Positions 9,023 through 17,445 of a stretch of DNA of 45,070 bases are shown here, in pieces. Every line of letters starts with the position of its first letter. Position 1 is the stretch's first letter. Source of the stretch: Mesorhizobium ciceri WSM4083 (GTDB taxonomy: Bacteria; Pseudomonadota; Alphaproteobacteria; Rhizobiales; Rhizobiaceae). The stretch lies in contig NZ_KI912611.1 of NCBI RefSeq assembly GCF_000519305.1, positions 707-45,776 of the forward strand. Reading direction: 5' to 3'. Below the pieces are notes generated by a model, which made no database searches, was not told the DNA's origin, and saw only the letters and a list, made by a program, of their open reading frames with translations. The translations under genes were made by a program, and so were the position numbers.

Positions 9023-9430
9023 ATGCGATTGAAGCTGTTTTTGAGGGTTACCGCTGCCGCTGCTATCTTGCCGCACCTAGCGCTGGCGCAAACTCTCCCC
9101 GTCCCGTCAACTTGGATCAATGAGCGAGGGTCTGTGCTCACAGTCCAAAGCGTTGATGCTTCGTCAGGTAAGATCCTCGGCAATTTTACTAACAATGCCC
9201 CGAACACCGCCTGCCTGGGAACGCCGGGCTTCGACCTTGCGGGAAAGATTGAAAATGACGACGTTAAGCTATACGTCACCTTCAAAAATCAAAGCATGGA
9301 TTGCCGCACCATTACTCTGTGGACAGGCAAACTCGCCGGCGACAAAATAACAACGATATGGGAATTGGTCTATTTGACCCCGGATGGTTTTTCCACGGCA
9401 ACCGGGTCGGATACGTTTACGAAGCAGTAG
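9023..9430 (+). CDS. Secreted avidin-like (rhizavidin/bradavidin-type) protein
   Basis: A 135-residue protein. I start at the ATG at 9023, preceded by GGGAGAGAGGAA; this gives a clean signal peptide (MRLKLFLRVTAAAAILPHLALA). The mature part, about 113 residues, matches the avidin barrel from end to end. By alignment from memory with streptavidin, the biotin contacts Asn23, Ser27, Trp92, Trp108 and Asp128 correspond to Asn33 and Ser37 (STWINERGS), Trp100 (ITLWTGK), Trp113 (TTIWEL) and Asp130 (GSDTFTK). Tyr43 and Trp79 appear as Phe55 (GNFTNN) and Phe87 (VTFKNQ). Cys64 and Cys94 are placed like the disulfide pair of rhizavidin, whose source is the symbiont Rhizobium etli. Biotin binding is likely but the changed residues may lower affinity. 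It stands alone, divergent from the nitrilase operon. Confidence 0.8.
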   Translation: MRLKLFLRVTAAAAILPHLALAQTLPVPSTWINERGSVLTVQSVDASSGKILGNFTNNAPNTACLGTPGFDLAGKIENDDVKLYVTFKNQSMDCRTITLWTGKLAGDKITTIWELVYLTPDGFSTATGSDTFTKQ

Positions 9431-9915
9431 TCGCCATGTGGCCGATTTGACAACATCAGACCGCGTCGGATTGACGGCCTCATCCTAAGCGCGTTTCTGC
9501 CACCCAGTATCCAGCATTATCTGAGAGCCTTTTAGTCTAGCCAAATGGCCACCGCTACCGCTCCGCCGCCCGGGTGGCCCACCGCACGTTGGCCAAGATA
9601 TCCATGCTCGCGCCACGTATGCCGCTGCACCTAGGCGCGTGTCACCAGCGGATCACGACGACTTTTTCAGTTCCATGGCCGCATGTTCATGTCGTCGATC
9701 AGTCGCTGACGCAGTGGACTGATAGGTGCATCAAGAACAGGATACGGCATGGTCAGGCTCCTTGTTGAACAAGCCGTGATGCTCTGCCGCTGCCGAACCA
9801 CCCTTAATGCGAGCGCGACGCCATTGAGATAGGAAACGCTATCCCCGCCACGGCTTGGTAGGTTCCGTGGAATGATGGCTCATCGGGGCCAACTTCCAAA
9901 GCTGCTCGTGTGGTT
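9431..9915. other. Gene-poor region with an integrase fragment
   Basis: Besides the integrase N-terminal fragment at 9667-9750, listed separately, there is no supported gene. A 6-bp inverted repeat CCACGG/CCGTGG spans about 9847-9870 near the end of the flavin hydroxylase gene. No strong terminator is seen for either neighbour. Confidence 0.5.
9667..9750 (-). pseudogene. N-terminal fragment of a tyrosine recombinase (integrase)
   Basis: An ATG at 9750 with AGGAG eight bases upstream opens a 27-codon frame containing SPLRQRLIDDMNMRP, which matches the usual beginning of the small IS- and transposon-associated site-specific recombinases (PLRQRMIDDMxxR). The frame ends at a TGA directly after it and nothing after that continues the protein. 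A fragment from the middle of what appears to be the same recombinase type is found at 27388-27525. Confidence 0.5.
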
Positions 9916-11097
9916 TCATCGCCTGAGCATGGCCGCAATGCCATGGCGGATAAGGGGAAGGTGCTGGGCGAAGCGAAGCCCTAAATGTCTTGCAAGCCGT
10001 GCCGCTCGGCGCTCGCTTGAGTAGAGGCCCACAAGTACGTTCGTAGCATGGTAAAGCGGCCCCGCCGACAGTCGCAAACAGCTTTCGTAATTGCGCAACA
10101 TGTCGGGATCGGCAATGTCGCGACCATCGCGACATGCTGTCAAGATTCTATAGGCGAGTTGCTTCTGGCTGCAGAGGCCGATGTTAAACCCATGCGCGGT
10201 CACCGGATGCATGCCAATCGCAGCGTCGCCGATGAGCGCGACGCTCGGAGCGCAGAATTTGTGCGCCCACGTCGTGACGAGCGGATAGCTATGGCGGCTG
10301 CTTGCCAAAGTCATTTTTCCAAGGCGGCTTCCACACCGGTTCGTCAATTCCCTAAGGAATAGATCGTCGTCGAAGGCAAGTAGTCTATCGGCCTCGTTTG
10401 AGCGCAAAGTGAGCAGCAGCGATGACACGCCTTCCTCAAGGGGCAACATCGCTATCGTCTGATGGTGATCGAACCATTCGATTGCAATCTGGTGGTGGGC
10501 ATGCTCGTGCCTTACCCGGCAAATAAGCATTGAGTGGCCGAGCCAATTAACATCCGCACCGATACTCAGGAGGTCGCGCGTGGTGGACAGACGAGAGTCC
10601 GCAGCAACTAGAAGTCGAGCGGTCAATTGCCTGCCATCGGACAGCGTTATGACTACTCCTCGGCGGCTGTTTGTTGCATTCACGACTGAATGGCCGCAGA
10701 GCAATCGGGCATGATCCTGCAAGCGGATGATTTTGAAAAGGGCATCGCGAATCCGGCAATTTGGGACGAGAACTCCCAAAGGTTGCCCAGATTGGCTCGA
10801 GGAATCGAAACGCAGAGCGAAAGAGCTCGATCCGTTGAGGACGCGTGCGCCTTGAAGTGATGATTTGTCCGAAGCGGGAATGGCATCCCAGGCGCCGAGC
10901 TCGCGAAGGATTCTGATCGAGGCGTGGGTCAGCGCGATCTCGCGACCGTCGAACGCCGGATTCGCAAGTTTTTCCGGAGCAAGGGCTTCAACAAGTGCCA
11001 CCTTGAGTTTGCTCTGGGCGAGCGATGCGGCGAAGGAAAGGCCGACCGGCCCCGCGCCAACGACAATGATGTCAAAGCTGCTGTCGGACCCGCCCAT
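9916..11097 (-). CDS. ubiM: FAD-dependent ubiquinone-biosynthesis hydroxylase, UbiM/UbiH family
   Basis: A 393-residue flavoprotein monooxygenase. IIVVGAGPVGLSFAASLAQS at residues 10-29 is the FAD dinucleotide-binding site, DGREIALTHASIRILRELGAW is a family signature, and ALIGDAAIGMHPVTAHGFNI near residue 285 is the second FAD motif of the UbiH/Coq6 group. Whole-length layout and the DGREIALTHAS start point to the UbiM branch (5-demethoxyubiquinol hydroxylase type), but UbiH or UbiF-like assignment is possible. These enzymes hydroxylate the ubiquinone ring using O2. It lies 118 bases after a small secreted-protein gene and 4-5 kb from the cbb3 oxidase genes; a link to quinone supply for that oxidase is inference. 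No good Shine-Dalgarno precedes the ATG at 11097. Confidence 0.75.
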   Translation of the reverse strand: MGGSDSSFDIIVVGAGPVGLSFAASLAQSKLKVALVEALAPEKLANPAFDGREIALTHASIRILRELGAWDAIPASDKSSLQGARVLNGSSSFALRFDSSSQSGQPLGVLVPNCRIRDALFKIIRLQDHARLLCGHSVVNATNSRRGVVITLSDGRQLTARLLVAADSRLSTTRDLLSIGADVNWLGHSMLICRVRHEHAHHQIAIEWFDHHQTIAMLPLEEGVSSLLLTLRSNEADRLLAFDDDLFLRELTNRCGSRLGKMTLASSRHSYPLVTTWAHKFCAPSVALIGDAAIGMHPVTAHGFNIGLCSQKQLAYRILTACRDGRDIADPDMLRNYESCLRLSAGPLYHATNVLVGLYSSERRAARLARHLGLRFAQHLPLIRHGIAAMLRR

Positions 11098-11215
11098 CAG
11101 CGTGGCGCCATTGCGTCGGCTCTCCAGTGCTCAAGCACGAACCGCGAAATCAAAAACGCTTTTGATGCTAGTTTAAGCATGACGCGCACAAGGTACAGTC
11201 GCCTAATAGGTGGCA

Positions 11216-11497
11216 TCAGCGGCAGATGCTAACAAAGCCGTTGCCCGACCGCTGCACCTGACAAATAAGCGGTCGACCGGGCCGTTGCTGCTCGCGATCC
11301 TTGGCGCGAAACTGCTGCTGCTGCTCCTGATATTGCTGCCGCCGCAGCCTGTTCTCCAGCATCAACAGTTCGTTTTGCTGCACCAGCGCATTGCGATTGG
11401 CGGGGTTGAGGACTGGTGCCGAGGCGACCGGACCCGGCAATGTCACCGTTGCCAACATTCCCGACATGAAGCTCGTCAATAGGCGAAACCGTGGCAT
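11216..11497 (-). CDS. Small secreted Gln-rich protein, unknown function
   Basis: A 93-residue protein. Of two ATGs in different registers at 11501 and 11497, I choose 11497 because AGGAG lies seven bases upstream and because it gives a signal peptide (MPRFRLLTSFMSGMLATVTL, likely cut near ASA at residue 27). The mature part has a Gln/Arg-rich stretch (RRQQYQEQQQQFRAKDREQQ), probably helical, and ends in ICQVQRSGNGFVSICR with two Cys that could form a disulfide. No family recognised. It is 118 bases ahead of the flavin hydroxylase gene on the same strand. Confidence 0.55.
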   Translation of the reverse strand: MPRFRLLTSFMSGMLATVTLPGPVASAPVLNPANRNALVQQNELLMLENRLRRQQYQEQQQQFRAKDREQQRPGRPLICQVQRSGNGFVSICR

Positions 11498-11527
11498 CCA
11501 TTCACTCCTGCAAACAAAATTCTAAGC

Positions 11528-11878
11528 TCAGCGATGCCATGTTCCAGCATCATCTCGACTTCGCCACGCTCGCTCAGCCGAAAGGGAATTGCAGCGACCT
11601 GACCCGCTCACTACGACCTTCTTCATGGTGGCTGTCGTTTCCGGCGATCCAGTTAGGCTCTTCGTGAGATGTTGGTGGGCTTGAGCCGCAGGCGGCGGAC
11701 CGATCGCGCGATCCAGTGGCCGCCGCATCGCCTCAAGAAACCGGGAAGGAATATCCGCACGATTCGGAAACCGAAGAGGTAGTCTCATGAGACAGGGCAG
11801 CGGCTGATCGAACCCGGCCTTTGCTGCGCTCCCCTGAGCAGATAGCCATCCAACCAGCGGGTTTCTAACGTCGGCCAT
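11528..11878 (-). CDS. Hypothetical protein directly downstream of GH127 gene
   Basis: A 116-residue frame whose ATG follows the TGA of the glycosidase gene without a gap, which allows coupled translation. The sequence (MADVRNPLVGWLSAQGSAAK...) matches no family I know, has low-complexity and Arg/Pro-rich parts, and may be the decayed start of a longer gene of the same operon. Low confidence that it is expressed. Confidence 0.3.
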   Translation of the reverse strand: MADVRNPLVGWLSAQGSAAKAGFDQPLPCLMRLPLRFPNRADIPSRFLEAMRRPLDRAIGPPPAAQAHQHLTKSLTGSPETTATMKKVVVSGSGRCNSLSAERAWRSRDDAGTWHR

Positions 11879-13741
11879 TCAGGTTTCCAGCAGCCACACT
11901 TGCATGGAGCCTTTCGCCCGATTGTTCCAGAGATAATATGGCAGGGCAGTTAGCTGGCAGTCCGAAGCGATCGGGGGCGCACTCCTGTACAGGCCATCTC
12001 CCCAGGCTTGGTCTTCGACGCGCTGCGCGGAGGTGGTCAGCGTGACCACGCCGTCGAAAAGATCGCCCCGTTCGACCGTTTCGATCTTGGCCTCTCGCGG
12101 CAGCTTGAGCTGCTGCACGCGCGCCCCGGGATTGTCGACCTCTTCAACGCAATAAACCAACGGTCCGCGCTTGAGCGCCACCCGGCCGATATCCTGCTTG
12201 ACCAACGGATGAGCATAGATCCGCTCGGGAGACATCGGTAGCTCGAGGGCGATCATGTCTCCTGGGGACCATAGCCGCGAGATTGAAAGATAGCCATTTC
12301 TGGTACATGCAGTCACGTCGATCACATGTTCCCCGACCGAAGCCTTAGCTTCGTGCGCCCAGCCGGGAATACGCAGTTTGACGGTGAACTCGGCCGGCGC
12401 GTCAGGGCTGACCTCTATCCTAATCGAGCCAAATAGTGGATAGGCGCTGGTTTCCCGCAGGAACACATTTGCTCCAGCGAGCTGGATGTTCGTCGAAATG
12501 CCGCCGTAGAGATGGAAGGCAATTGCGTCTTCGCTGGCCGAGACAAAATAGCCTCCGACCGAAGCGATCAGACGCGACAAATTCATCGTGCAGCATGGAC
12601 ATGTGTGCCAGGCCCATCGGCTGTGTCGTCCATCGCTGTCCAGCGGATTGGTATAAAAATAGTGCCGGCCATCGCGCGACAGGCCGGTCAGCGCGCCGTT
12701 AAACAACGCCCGTTCCATAACGTCGGCGTAGCGGCCGTCGAGATCGAAATGCAGCATACGATGGGCCCAGAAAATCAGCGCTACAGAAGCGCAGGTCTCG
12801 GCATAGGCCGTATCGTTCGGCAAGTCATGGGCCTCGGTAAAGCCTTCATTCCCGCCGGCCGGACCCAAGCCGGAAGTAATATAGATCTTTGAGGACATGA
12901 CGTCAGCCCAGAGCAGCTCGCATGCTTTCTTTAGGCTGTCGTCATTCAGTTCCGCCGCGAGGTCGGCCATGGCAGAAAACATGTACATGGCGCGGACGGC
13001 ATGTCCAACCACAATGGTCTGCTCGCGCACCGGCTTATGCGATTGGCTGTACTCAAATCTCTCCACCCAGAAATCCTGCGGACTCTCCCCGCGCGCAACT
13101 GCTTCCTGATCGAAGTAGTGCGGCTGGCGCCCGCGCTCATTGATGAAATAGGCTGCGAGGTCGAGATGCTTTCTCTCTCCCGTCAAGCGATAGAGCTTAA
13201 CGAGAGCCAGCTCTATCTCCTGATGGCCGCAATAGCCGCGCTTCTGGCCGGGGTTCGGGCCGAATGTCTTGCGCACATGGTCGACATAGCGCTCGAGGAT
13301 GCAGAGGAGCCGGCGCTGGCCAGTCGCAACGAAGTAGGCGATGCCGCCTTCGAGCAAATGTCCAAGATTATAGAGTTCGTGATTGTCGCGTAGGTTCGTC
13401 CAGCGCTTGTCTGGGTCGCGCTGCAAGTACCAGCAGTTCAGATAGCCGTCGGGAGCCTGCGCTTTTTCGAGATCGTCGACGATCTTTTCGATCCTGGCCA
13501 CCATGTCGGCGTCGCTCCTGTGTGACAGCGCATAGGATGCCGCTTCGATCCACTTGCCGACGTCGGAGTCCCAGAACAGCTGCACGAAATCATGCCCATT
13601 GTCTCGGAACGACGGCGGGCGGTTCGGCAGGGTCAGGGACTGCAAAATACCGTGCTTGCCAAGCTGGACGTGCTGGCTGGGGATGGTACGTGTCAGGACC
13701 GTCTCTAGCCGTTCGCGCCAAAATTGCCCCTCCAGCGCCAA
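11879..13741 (-). CDS. GH127 (DUF1680) beta-L-arabinofuranosidase-like glycosidase
   Basis: A 620-residue protein with the GH127 alpha/alpha barrel pattern. Cys/Glu zinc-site residues known from Bifidobacterium HypBA1 (Glu338, Cys340, Cys417, Cys418) fit Glu315 and Cys317 in AYAETCAS and Cys383/Cys384 in HTCPCCTMN, so the catalytic Cys is present. No signal peptide is visible, so it should act in the cytoplasm on imported plant arabinose-containing sugars. The only start in frame is TTG at 13741 with no ribosome-binding site. The natural N-terminus appears to read TKPVRFVDLALEGQFW, but a TGA stands where the start would be, while an ATG at 13770 lies in another register; a single-base change could explain this. 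The gene may be poorly translated or silenced. A broken LacI-type regulator lies just upstream. Confidence 0.75.
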   Translation of the reverse strand: MALEGQFWRERLETVLTRTIPSQHVQLGKHGILQSLTLPNRPPSFRDNGHDFVQLFWDSDVGKWIEAASYALSHRSDADMVARIEKIVDDLEKAQAPDGYLNCWYLQRDPDKRWTNLRDNHELYNLGHLLEGGIAYFVATGQRRLLCILERYVDHVRKTFGPNPGQKRGYCGHQEIELALVKLYRLTGERKHLDLAAYFINERGRQPHYFDQEAVARGESPQDFWVERFEYSQSHKPVREQTIVVGHAVRAMYMFSAMADLAAELNDDSLKKACELLWADVMSSKIYITSGLGPAGGNEGFTEAHDLPNDTAYAETCASVALIFWAHRMLHFDLDGRYADVMERALFNGALTGLSRDGRHYFYTNPLDSDGRHSRWAWHTCPCCTMNLSRLIASVGGYFVSASEDAIAFHLYGGISTNIQLAGANVFLRETSAYPLFGSIRIEVSPDAPAEFTVKLRIPGWAHEAKASVGEHVIDVTACTRNGYLSISRLWSPGDMIALELPMSPERIYAHPLVKQDIGRVALKRGPLVYCVEEVDNPGARVQQLKLPREAKIETVERGDLFDGVVTLTTSAQRVEDQAWGDGLYRSAPPIASDCQLTALPYYLWNNRAKGSMQVWLLET

Positions 13742-13765
13742 ATCGACAAACCGAACTGGCTTGGT

Positions 13766-14344
13766 TCATTCGGACGCATCCGTTCCTGCAACGAAGTGCA
13801 CTAGCGAGTTCATGGCTGCGACGATGCCGGCCAGGACCAGCGAACATGGCCAGCGCCTGACGCCGCTCTGCTGCCGTCCCGCGATAATCTTGAGCACGCG
13901 GTCAGCAGCCTCGCGTCCGAGCCCCTTTAGGTTCAAATCGACGGTTGTCAGCTGCGGACGCGCCGCAAGGGCCACAATGTTCTCAAAACTAGCGAGGGCT
14001 ACGTCGGCATGTATTAGCGAGCCAATCTCGCAGAGCGAGTCGCACGCGCCCCGGGCGATCTGATCGTTGCCGCCGAAGGTCGCGTTCGGCGTTTGCTCAC
14101 AAGAATCCGGCCGCCGCCTCGCGCACCCACGCCTCGGTCCACTTGTGGCCCTGGCCGCCCTTCGTGTCGGTCTTGATCCAGACCGATCGCCGAGGCGTTC
14201 GGCGGTGCGATTCATCGACGGAGGCATGCTTTCACCCCTTGGAAGACTGGCCGATGAAACCACACCGCTGAGCAGATAACCCTGATCTGGGTCAATCGGC
14301 ACGACAATTCCGGCGACCGCGGTTCGAGGATCACCCGCCTGCAT
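13766..14344 (-). pseudogene. LacI-family regulator, truncated and frameshifted remnant
   Basis: From about 14100 down to 13830 the minus strand encodes a recognisable C-terminal part of a LacI/GalR effector-binding domain: ATFGGNDQIARGACDSL, VALASFENIVALAARPQLTT and VDLNLKGLGREAADRVL. The N-terminal helix-turn-helix and the first subdomain are absent, and the part before residue 80 of the frame does not fit the family, so there has been frameshift or rearrangement. After WPCSLV the frame runs into an unrelated tail. It probably once controlled the GH127 gene that follows. Confidence 0.6.
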
Positions 14345-14498
14345 ATTGGGGCGGATGGGCGACGTAATTCTTCGAGCGACAGATGCCTTTCACAGATCAG
14401 CGTCAGCGGCGGCCAGGTGAAGCTGGCTACCTCAGCAGTTGTTCCGGACGACTCGGCTTACGGCCGGCATCCGCACGGCCGCCTGCACAGCGGCTTAT

Positions 14499-14654
14499 TC
14501 AGCGTTCCGGCTTGTCGTCCTGGTCGATAAGGATACGCTCTGCTGCCCCGTCGAGATCCTCGTATTGACCGCTTTTCAAGGCCCATAGGAAGCCAGACAG
14601 CCCAAGCCCGCCGAGGAGCAAAGCCACAGGTATCAGATACGCTAGCGTCGTCAT
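14499..14654 (-). CDS. fixS: cbb3 oxidase maturation protein FixS/CcoS
   Basis: A 51-residue protein, MTTLAYLIPVALLLGGLGLS..., with one membrane helix at about residues 5-25 and the family's acidic segment GQYEDLDGAAERIL, ending DDKPER. CcoS is needed to insert cofactors (haem and copper) into the cbb3 oxidase. Its ATG shares a base with the TAA of fixI (TAATG), so the two are coupled. It is the last gene of fixGHIS. Confidence 0.9.
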   Translation of the reverse strand: MTTLAYLIPVALLLGGLGLSGFLWALKSGQYEDLDGAAERILIDQDDKPER

Positions 14655-16933
14655 TACAACTGTGCCAATCCGCTACTGTTGGAGCGTCCATCATTGGGAA
14701 CAGTTTTCGTTGGTGCGTCCCGAACAAAGCCTTCCAGGCGCAATGCATTCCCGATCACCAGCAGTGATGACGCAGACATGGCAATCGCCGCGATAAGCGG
14801 AGTGACGTGCCCTAGAATAGCGACTGGTACAGCGATGGTATTGTAGAGAATTGCGACGGCGATGTTTTGGCGAATCAGCCCTCCCGCCTTCCGCGAGACC
14901 TCCAGAGCAAGGGATACTGCGAGAAGGCTTTCGCGCAGGAAGACGAAATCCGCGGCATTGCGACCAATCTCGGCTGCGCTGGCCGGAGCGATCGAGACGT
15001 GAGCCGCGCCCAGGGCGGGCGTATCATTGAGTCCGTCGCCGACCATCAGAACCTTGTGTCCGGCCGTCGCCAGCGTTTCGATGCGCTCAACCTTGCCGGA
15101 TGGCAGGAGGTCCGGGACGAAGCGGCGGATATCTAACAGGTTTGCAACCTCACGGCAGGCGGCTGCGGTATCGCCCGACAGCATTTGCACCGACACCTCT
15201 TGCTCGTTCAACTTCAATATGGCTGCCCTGGCGTCAGCGCGCAGCGCATCCTCGAAAACAAACGACGCAACTATGACCCCGTCTTTCGTCAAAACCGTTC
15301 CGCCATTTGTGCCTTTGCCGCTGATTCGAGCTTTCCACGCCGCCCATCCGCGTCGGCCAAGCCGCCACGTGCTGCCCGCAGCGGTGCCTTCGATCCCGCA
15401 TCCGGGGTACTCACTGACGGACTCAAGTTTTGGCTGACCCGCAAAACCCCCAAGGCCGGCCAGCGTCTTTGAAAAAGGGTGGCGGGAATGCGCAGCCATG
15501 TCGGCCGCGATGGCCAGCATGGCCGGATCGATTGCTGCCACATTGACGAGTCTGGGCAATCCTAGGGTCAGCGTACCGGTCTTGTCGAACACGGCGGAGT
15601 CGATTGCGGCGAGACGCTCCAGAGCCGAGCCGTCCTTGACCATGACTCCGGCCTCGAACAGGCGCCGGGCCGCCATGACCTGGACAATCGGCACGGCAAG
15701 GCCGAGGGCGCAGGGGCAAGTGATGATGAGCACGGCGATGGCGACGGTGATGGCGCGGTACCAATCGCCGGACGCGATCATCCAGCCGAGGAACGTGGCA
15801 AAGGCCGCCAGATGGACCACGGGCGCATAGAGCGCCGATATCCGGTCCGCAATCCTCCTGTAGCGCGAGCGGCCTCCCTCTGCGGCCTCCATCAGCCGGA
15901 CCATTTCCGCCAGGAAGGAATCCTTCGCGGCGGCGGTTGCCTGCATCGTCAGAGGACCCGTCAGGTTCAGCGTGCCAGCCTGGACATGGGTGCCGGCACT
16001 CACGGTTTTGGGAGCGCTCTCGCCGGAGACGATCGAGCAATCCAGGTCGGAATTCCCGCTGATGATATCGCCGTCGACCGGTATCCGTTCCCCGGCCGCG
16101 ATGAGAAGGCGCATTCCCGGCATGAGCTCGGCGACGGGCACGTATTCGCGCGTGCCGTCGTCCCGCAGGACAATGGAACCCCGTGCGACAAGCCGCGACA
16201 GGCCATTGACCGCGGTTCGCGCCCGCTCACGCATAACGTGGTCCAGCGTGCGGCCGATCAACAGGAAGAAAAGCAGCGATACCGAAGCGTCAAAATAGGC
16301 GTGCTCGCCGTGATTGATCGTTTCATAGAGGCTCGTCGCGTAGGCGAGCGAAACACCCACCGCGATCGGCACGTCCATGTTCATCCGGCCATGGCGCAGC
16401 GCGTTGGCCGCGGAACGAAAGTAGATGCCGCCGGCGAAGGCGAGCGCCGGGATGGCGATCAGCGCGGATATCCAGTGAAACAGATCCCGCGTCGCGCCTT
16501 CGGCGCCGGACCAGACCGACACCGACAGCAGCATGATGTTGCCCGCCGCGAAGCCCGCGACGGCGACGGCGCGGATCAGCTCCGAGAGAGTCTTGTCCTT
16601 CTCATGGATTTCCGGGTCGAACAGGTGTGCCTGGTAGCCCAGCCGTGAAAGCGTGGCGAAGAAAGGTGGGACCTCGTCGCCTTGCCAGCGGACCGACACG
16701 CGTTTCGTCGAGAGGTTGACGCGGGCCATTTCGACGTTTTCGAGCTTGGCGAGCGCCGCCTCGATCGTCTGGATGCAGCCCCCGCAATGGACAGCCGGCA
16801 CCGACAAATCCGTCTGGTGAATGTCTCCGCCCAACGCGCGGCTGGCCAGCTTGATTTCGTGAATGGAGGGCAAAGCCGATGCCGCGTCGGCGACTTCCAA
16901 CGCCATTTCTGCTCCGGGCGCGCAGCAGCTCAT
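14654..16933 (-). CDS. fixI: Copper-transporting P1B-type ATPase FixI/CcoI
   Basis: A 759-residue cation pump. The N-terminus has MSCCAPG and then a heavy-metal-associated domain with HCGGC (Cys50, Cys53). The membrane copper site is ITCPCALGLA, the phosphorylated Asp is in FDKTGTLTLG, and GDGLNDTPALGAAH is the hinge motif. FixI delivers copper for cbb3 oxidase assembly rather than for resistance, as judged from its place between fixH and fixS. It overlaps fixH by four bases (ATGA). Confidence 0.92.
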   Translation of the reverse strand: MSCCAPGAEMALEVADAASALPSIHEIKLASRALGGDIHQTDLSVPAVHCGGCIQTIEAALAKLENVEMARVNLSTKRVSVRWQGDEVPPFFATLSRLGYQAHLFDPEIHEKDKTLSELIRAVAVAGFAAGNIMLLSVSVWSGAEGATRDLFHWISALIAIPALAFAGGIYFRSAANALRHGRMNMDVPIAVGVSLAYATSLYETINHGEHAYFDASVSLLFFLLIGRTLDHVMRERARTAVNGLSRLVARGSIVLRDDGTREYVPVAELMPGMRLLIAAGERIPVDGDIISGNSDLDCSIVSGESAPKTVSAGTHVQAGTLNLTGPLTMQATAAAKDSFLAEMVRLMEAAEGGRSRYRRIADRISALYAPVVHLAAFATFLGWMIASGDWYRAITVAIAVLIITCPCALGLAVPIVQVMAARRLFEAGVMVKDGSALERLAAIDSAVFDKTGTLTLGLPRLVNVAAIDPAMLAIAADMAAHSRHPFSKTLAGLGGFAGQPKLESVSEYPGCGIEGTAAGSTWRLGRRGWAAWKARISGKGTNGGTVLTKDGVIVASFVFEDALRADARAAILKLNEQEVSVQMLSGDTAAACREVANLLDIRRFVPDLLPSGKVERIETLATAGHKVLMVGDGLNDTPALGAAHVSIAPASAAEIGRNAADFVFLRESLLAVSLALEVSRKAGGLIRQNIAVAILYNTIAVPVAILGHVTPLIAAIAMSASSLLVIGNALRLEGFVRDAPTKTVPNDGRSNSSGLAQL

Positions 16934-17445
16934 TGCAGGACCCCGTTCGAGATCATGACGCGACGAACGTCGCGGAACGGCGAAGCCAGGCCTGCGTCGG
17001 CATCGATCTCGACGATCCAGACGCCGTTCCTTGGCGTGTGCCGGGCGGCAAATTCTTCGGTGTTCCCGGAAGTGCCTCCGGACACCGCGGCAAGTGTCAG
17101 GGCTTCATCCTCGGCTTCGTAGGCCGGGTGGCGGAACAGCACCTTCACGCCGTGCAGCGGCACCGGCTTGCCTTTGCTGTCTGCAAGGCTGTAGCGGACT
17201 TCGCCGGAGGCGACGGTCAGCTTGCCGGTCCAACCGAGCGCCGCTTGCGCCCGTCCTTTCCTCGCTTCTTCGTTGAACTGCTGACTAGCTACATAGCTGT
17301 TCTCGACTATGAGGCCGGACCAGCTCCTGCTGGCGAGTGTCGCCATAGTCAGATTGACGGCGATGACCACACCAAAAAAGGCGAGAATGGTGGTTAACAT
17401 GTGTCTGCCGGTGAATTCCCAGCTTCGTTGCGTGTTGACGCTCAT
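16930..17445 (-). CDS. fixH: FixH/CcoH oxidase assembly protein
   Basis: A 171-residue protein with one N-terminal membrane helix (about residues 15-37, TTILAFFGVVIAVNLTMATL) followed by the family pattern ENSYVASQQFNEEARKGRAQ and a periplasmic beta-rich domain. FixH is a membrane assembly factor for cbb3 oxidase. Start and stop overlap its neighbours fixG and fixI by four bases on both sides. Confidence 0.9.
   Translation of the reverse strand: MSVNTQRSWEFTGRHMLTTILAFFGVVIAVNLTMATLASRSWSGLIVENSYVASQQFNEEARKGRAQAALGWTGKLTVASGEVRYSLADSKGKPVPLHGVKVLFRHPAYEAEDEALTLAAVSGGTSGNTEEFAARHTPRNGVWIVEIDADAGLASPFRDVRRVMISNGVLQ

Noticed and set aside
15812..16648. 278-residue plus-strand frame
   Set aside because: Antisense to fixI; composition typical of a shadow frame.
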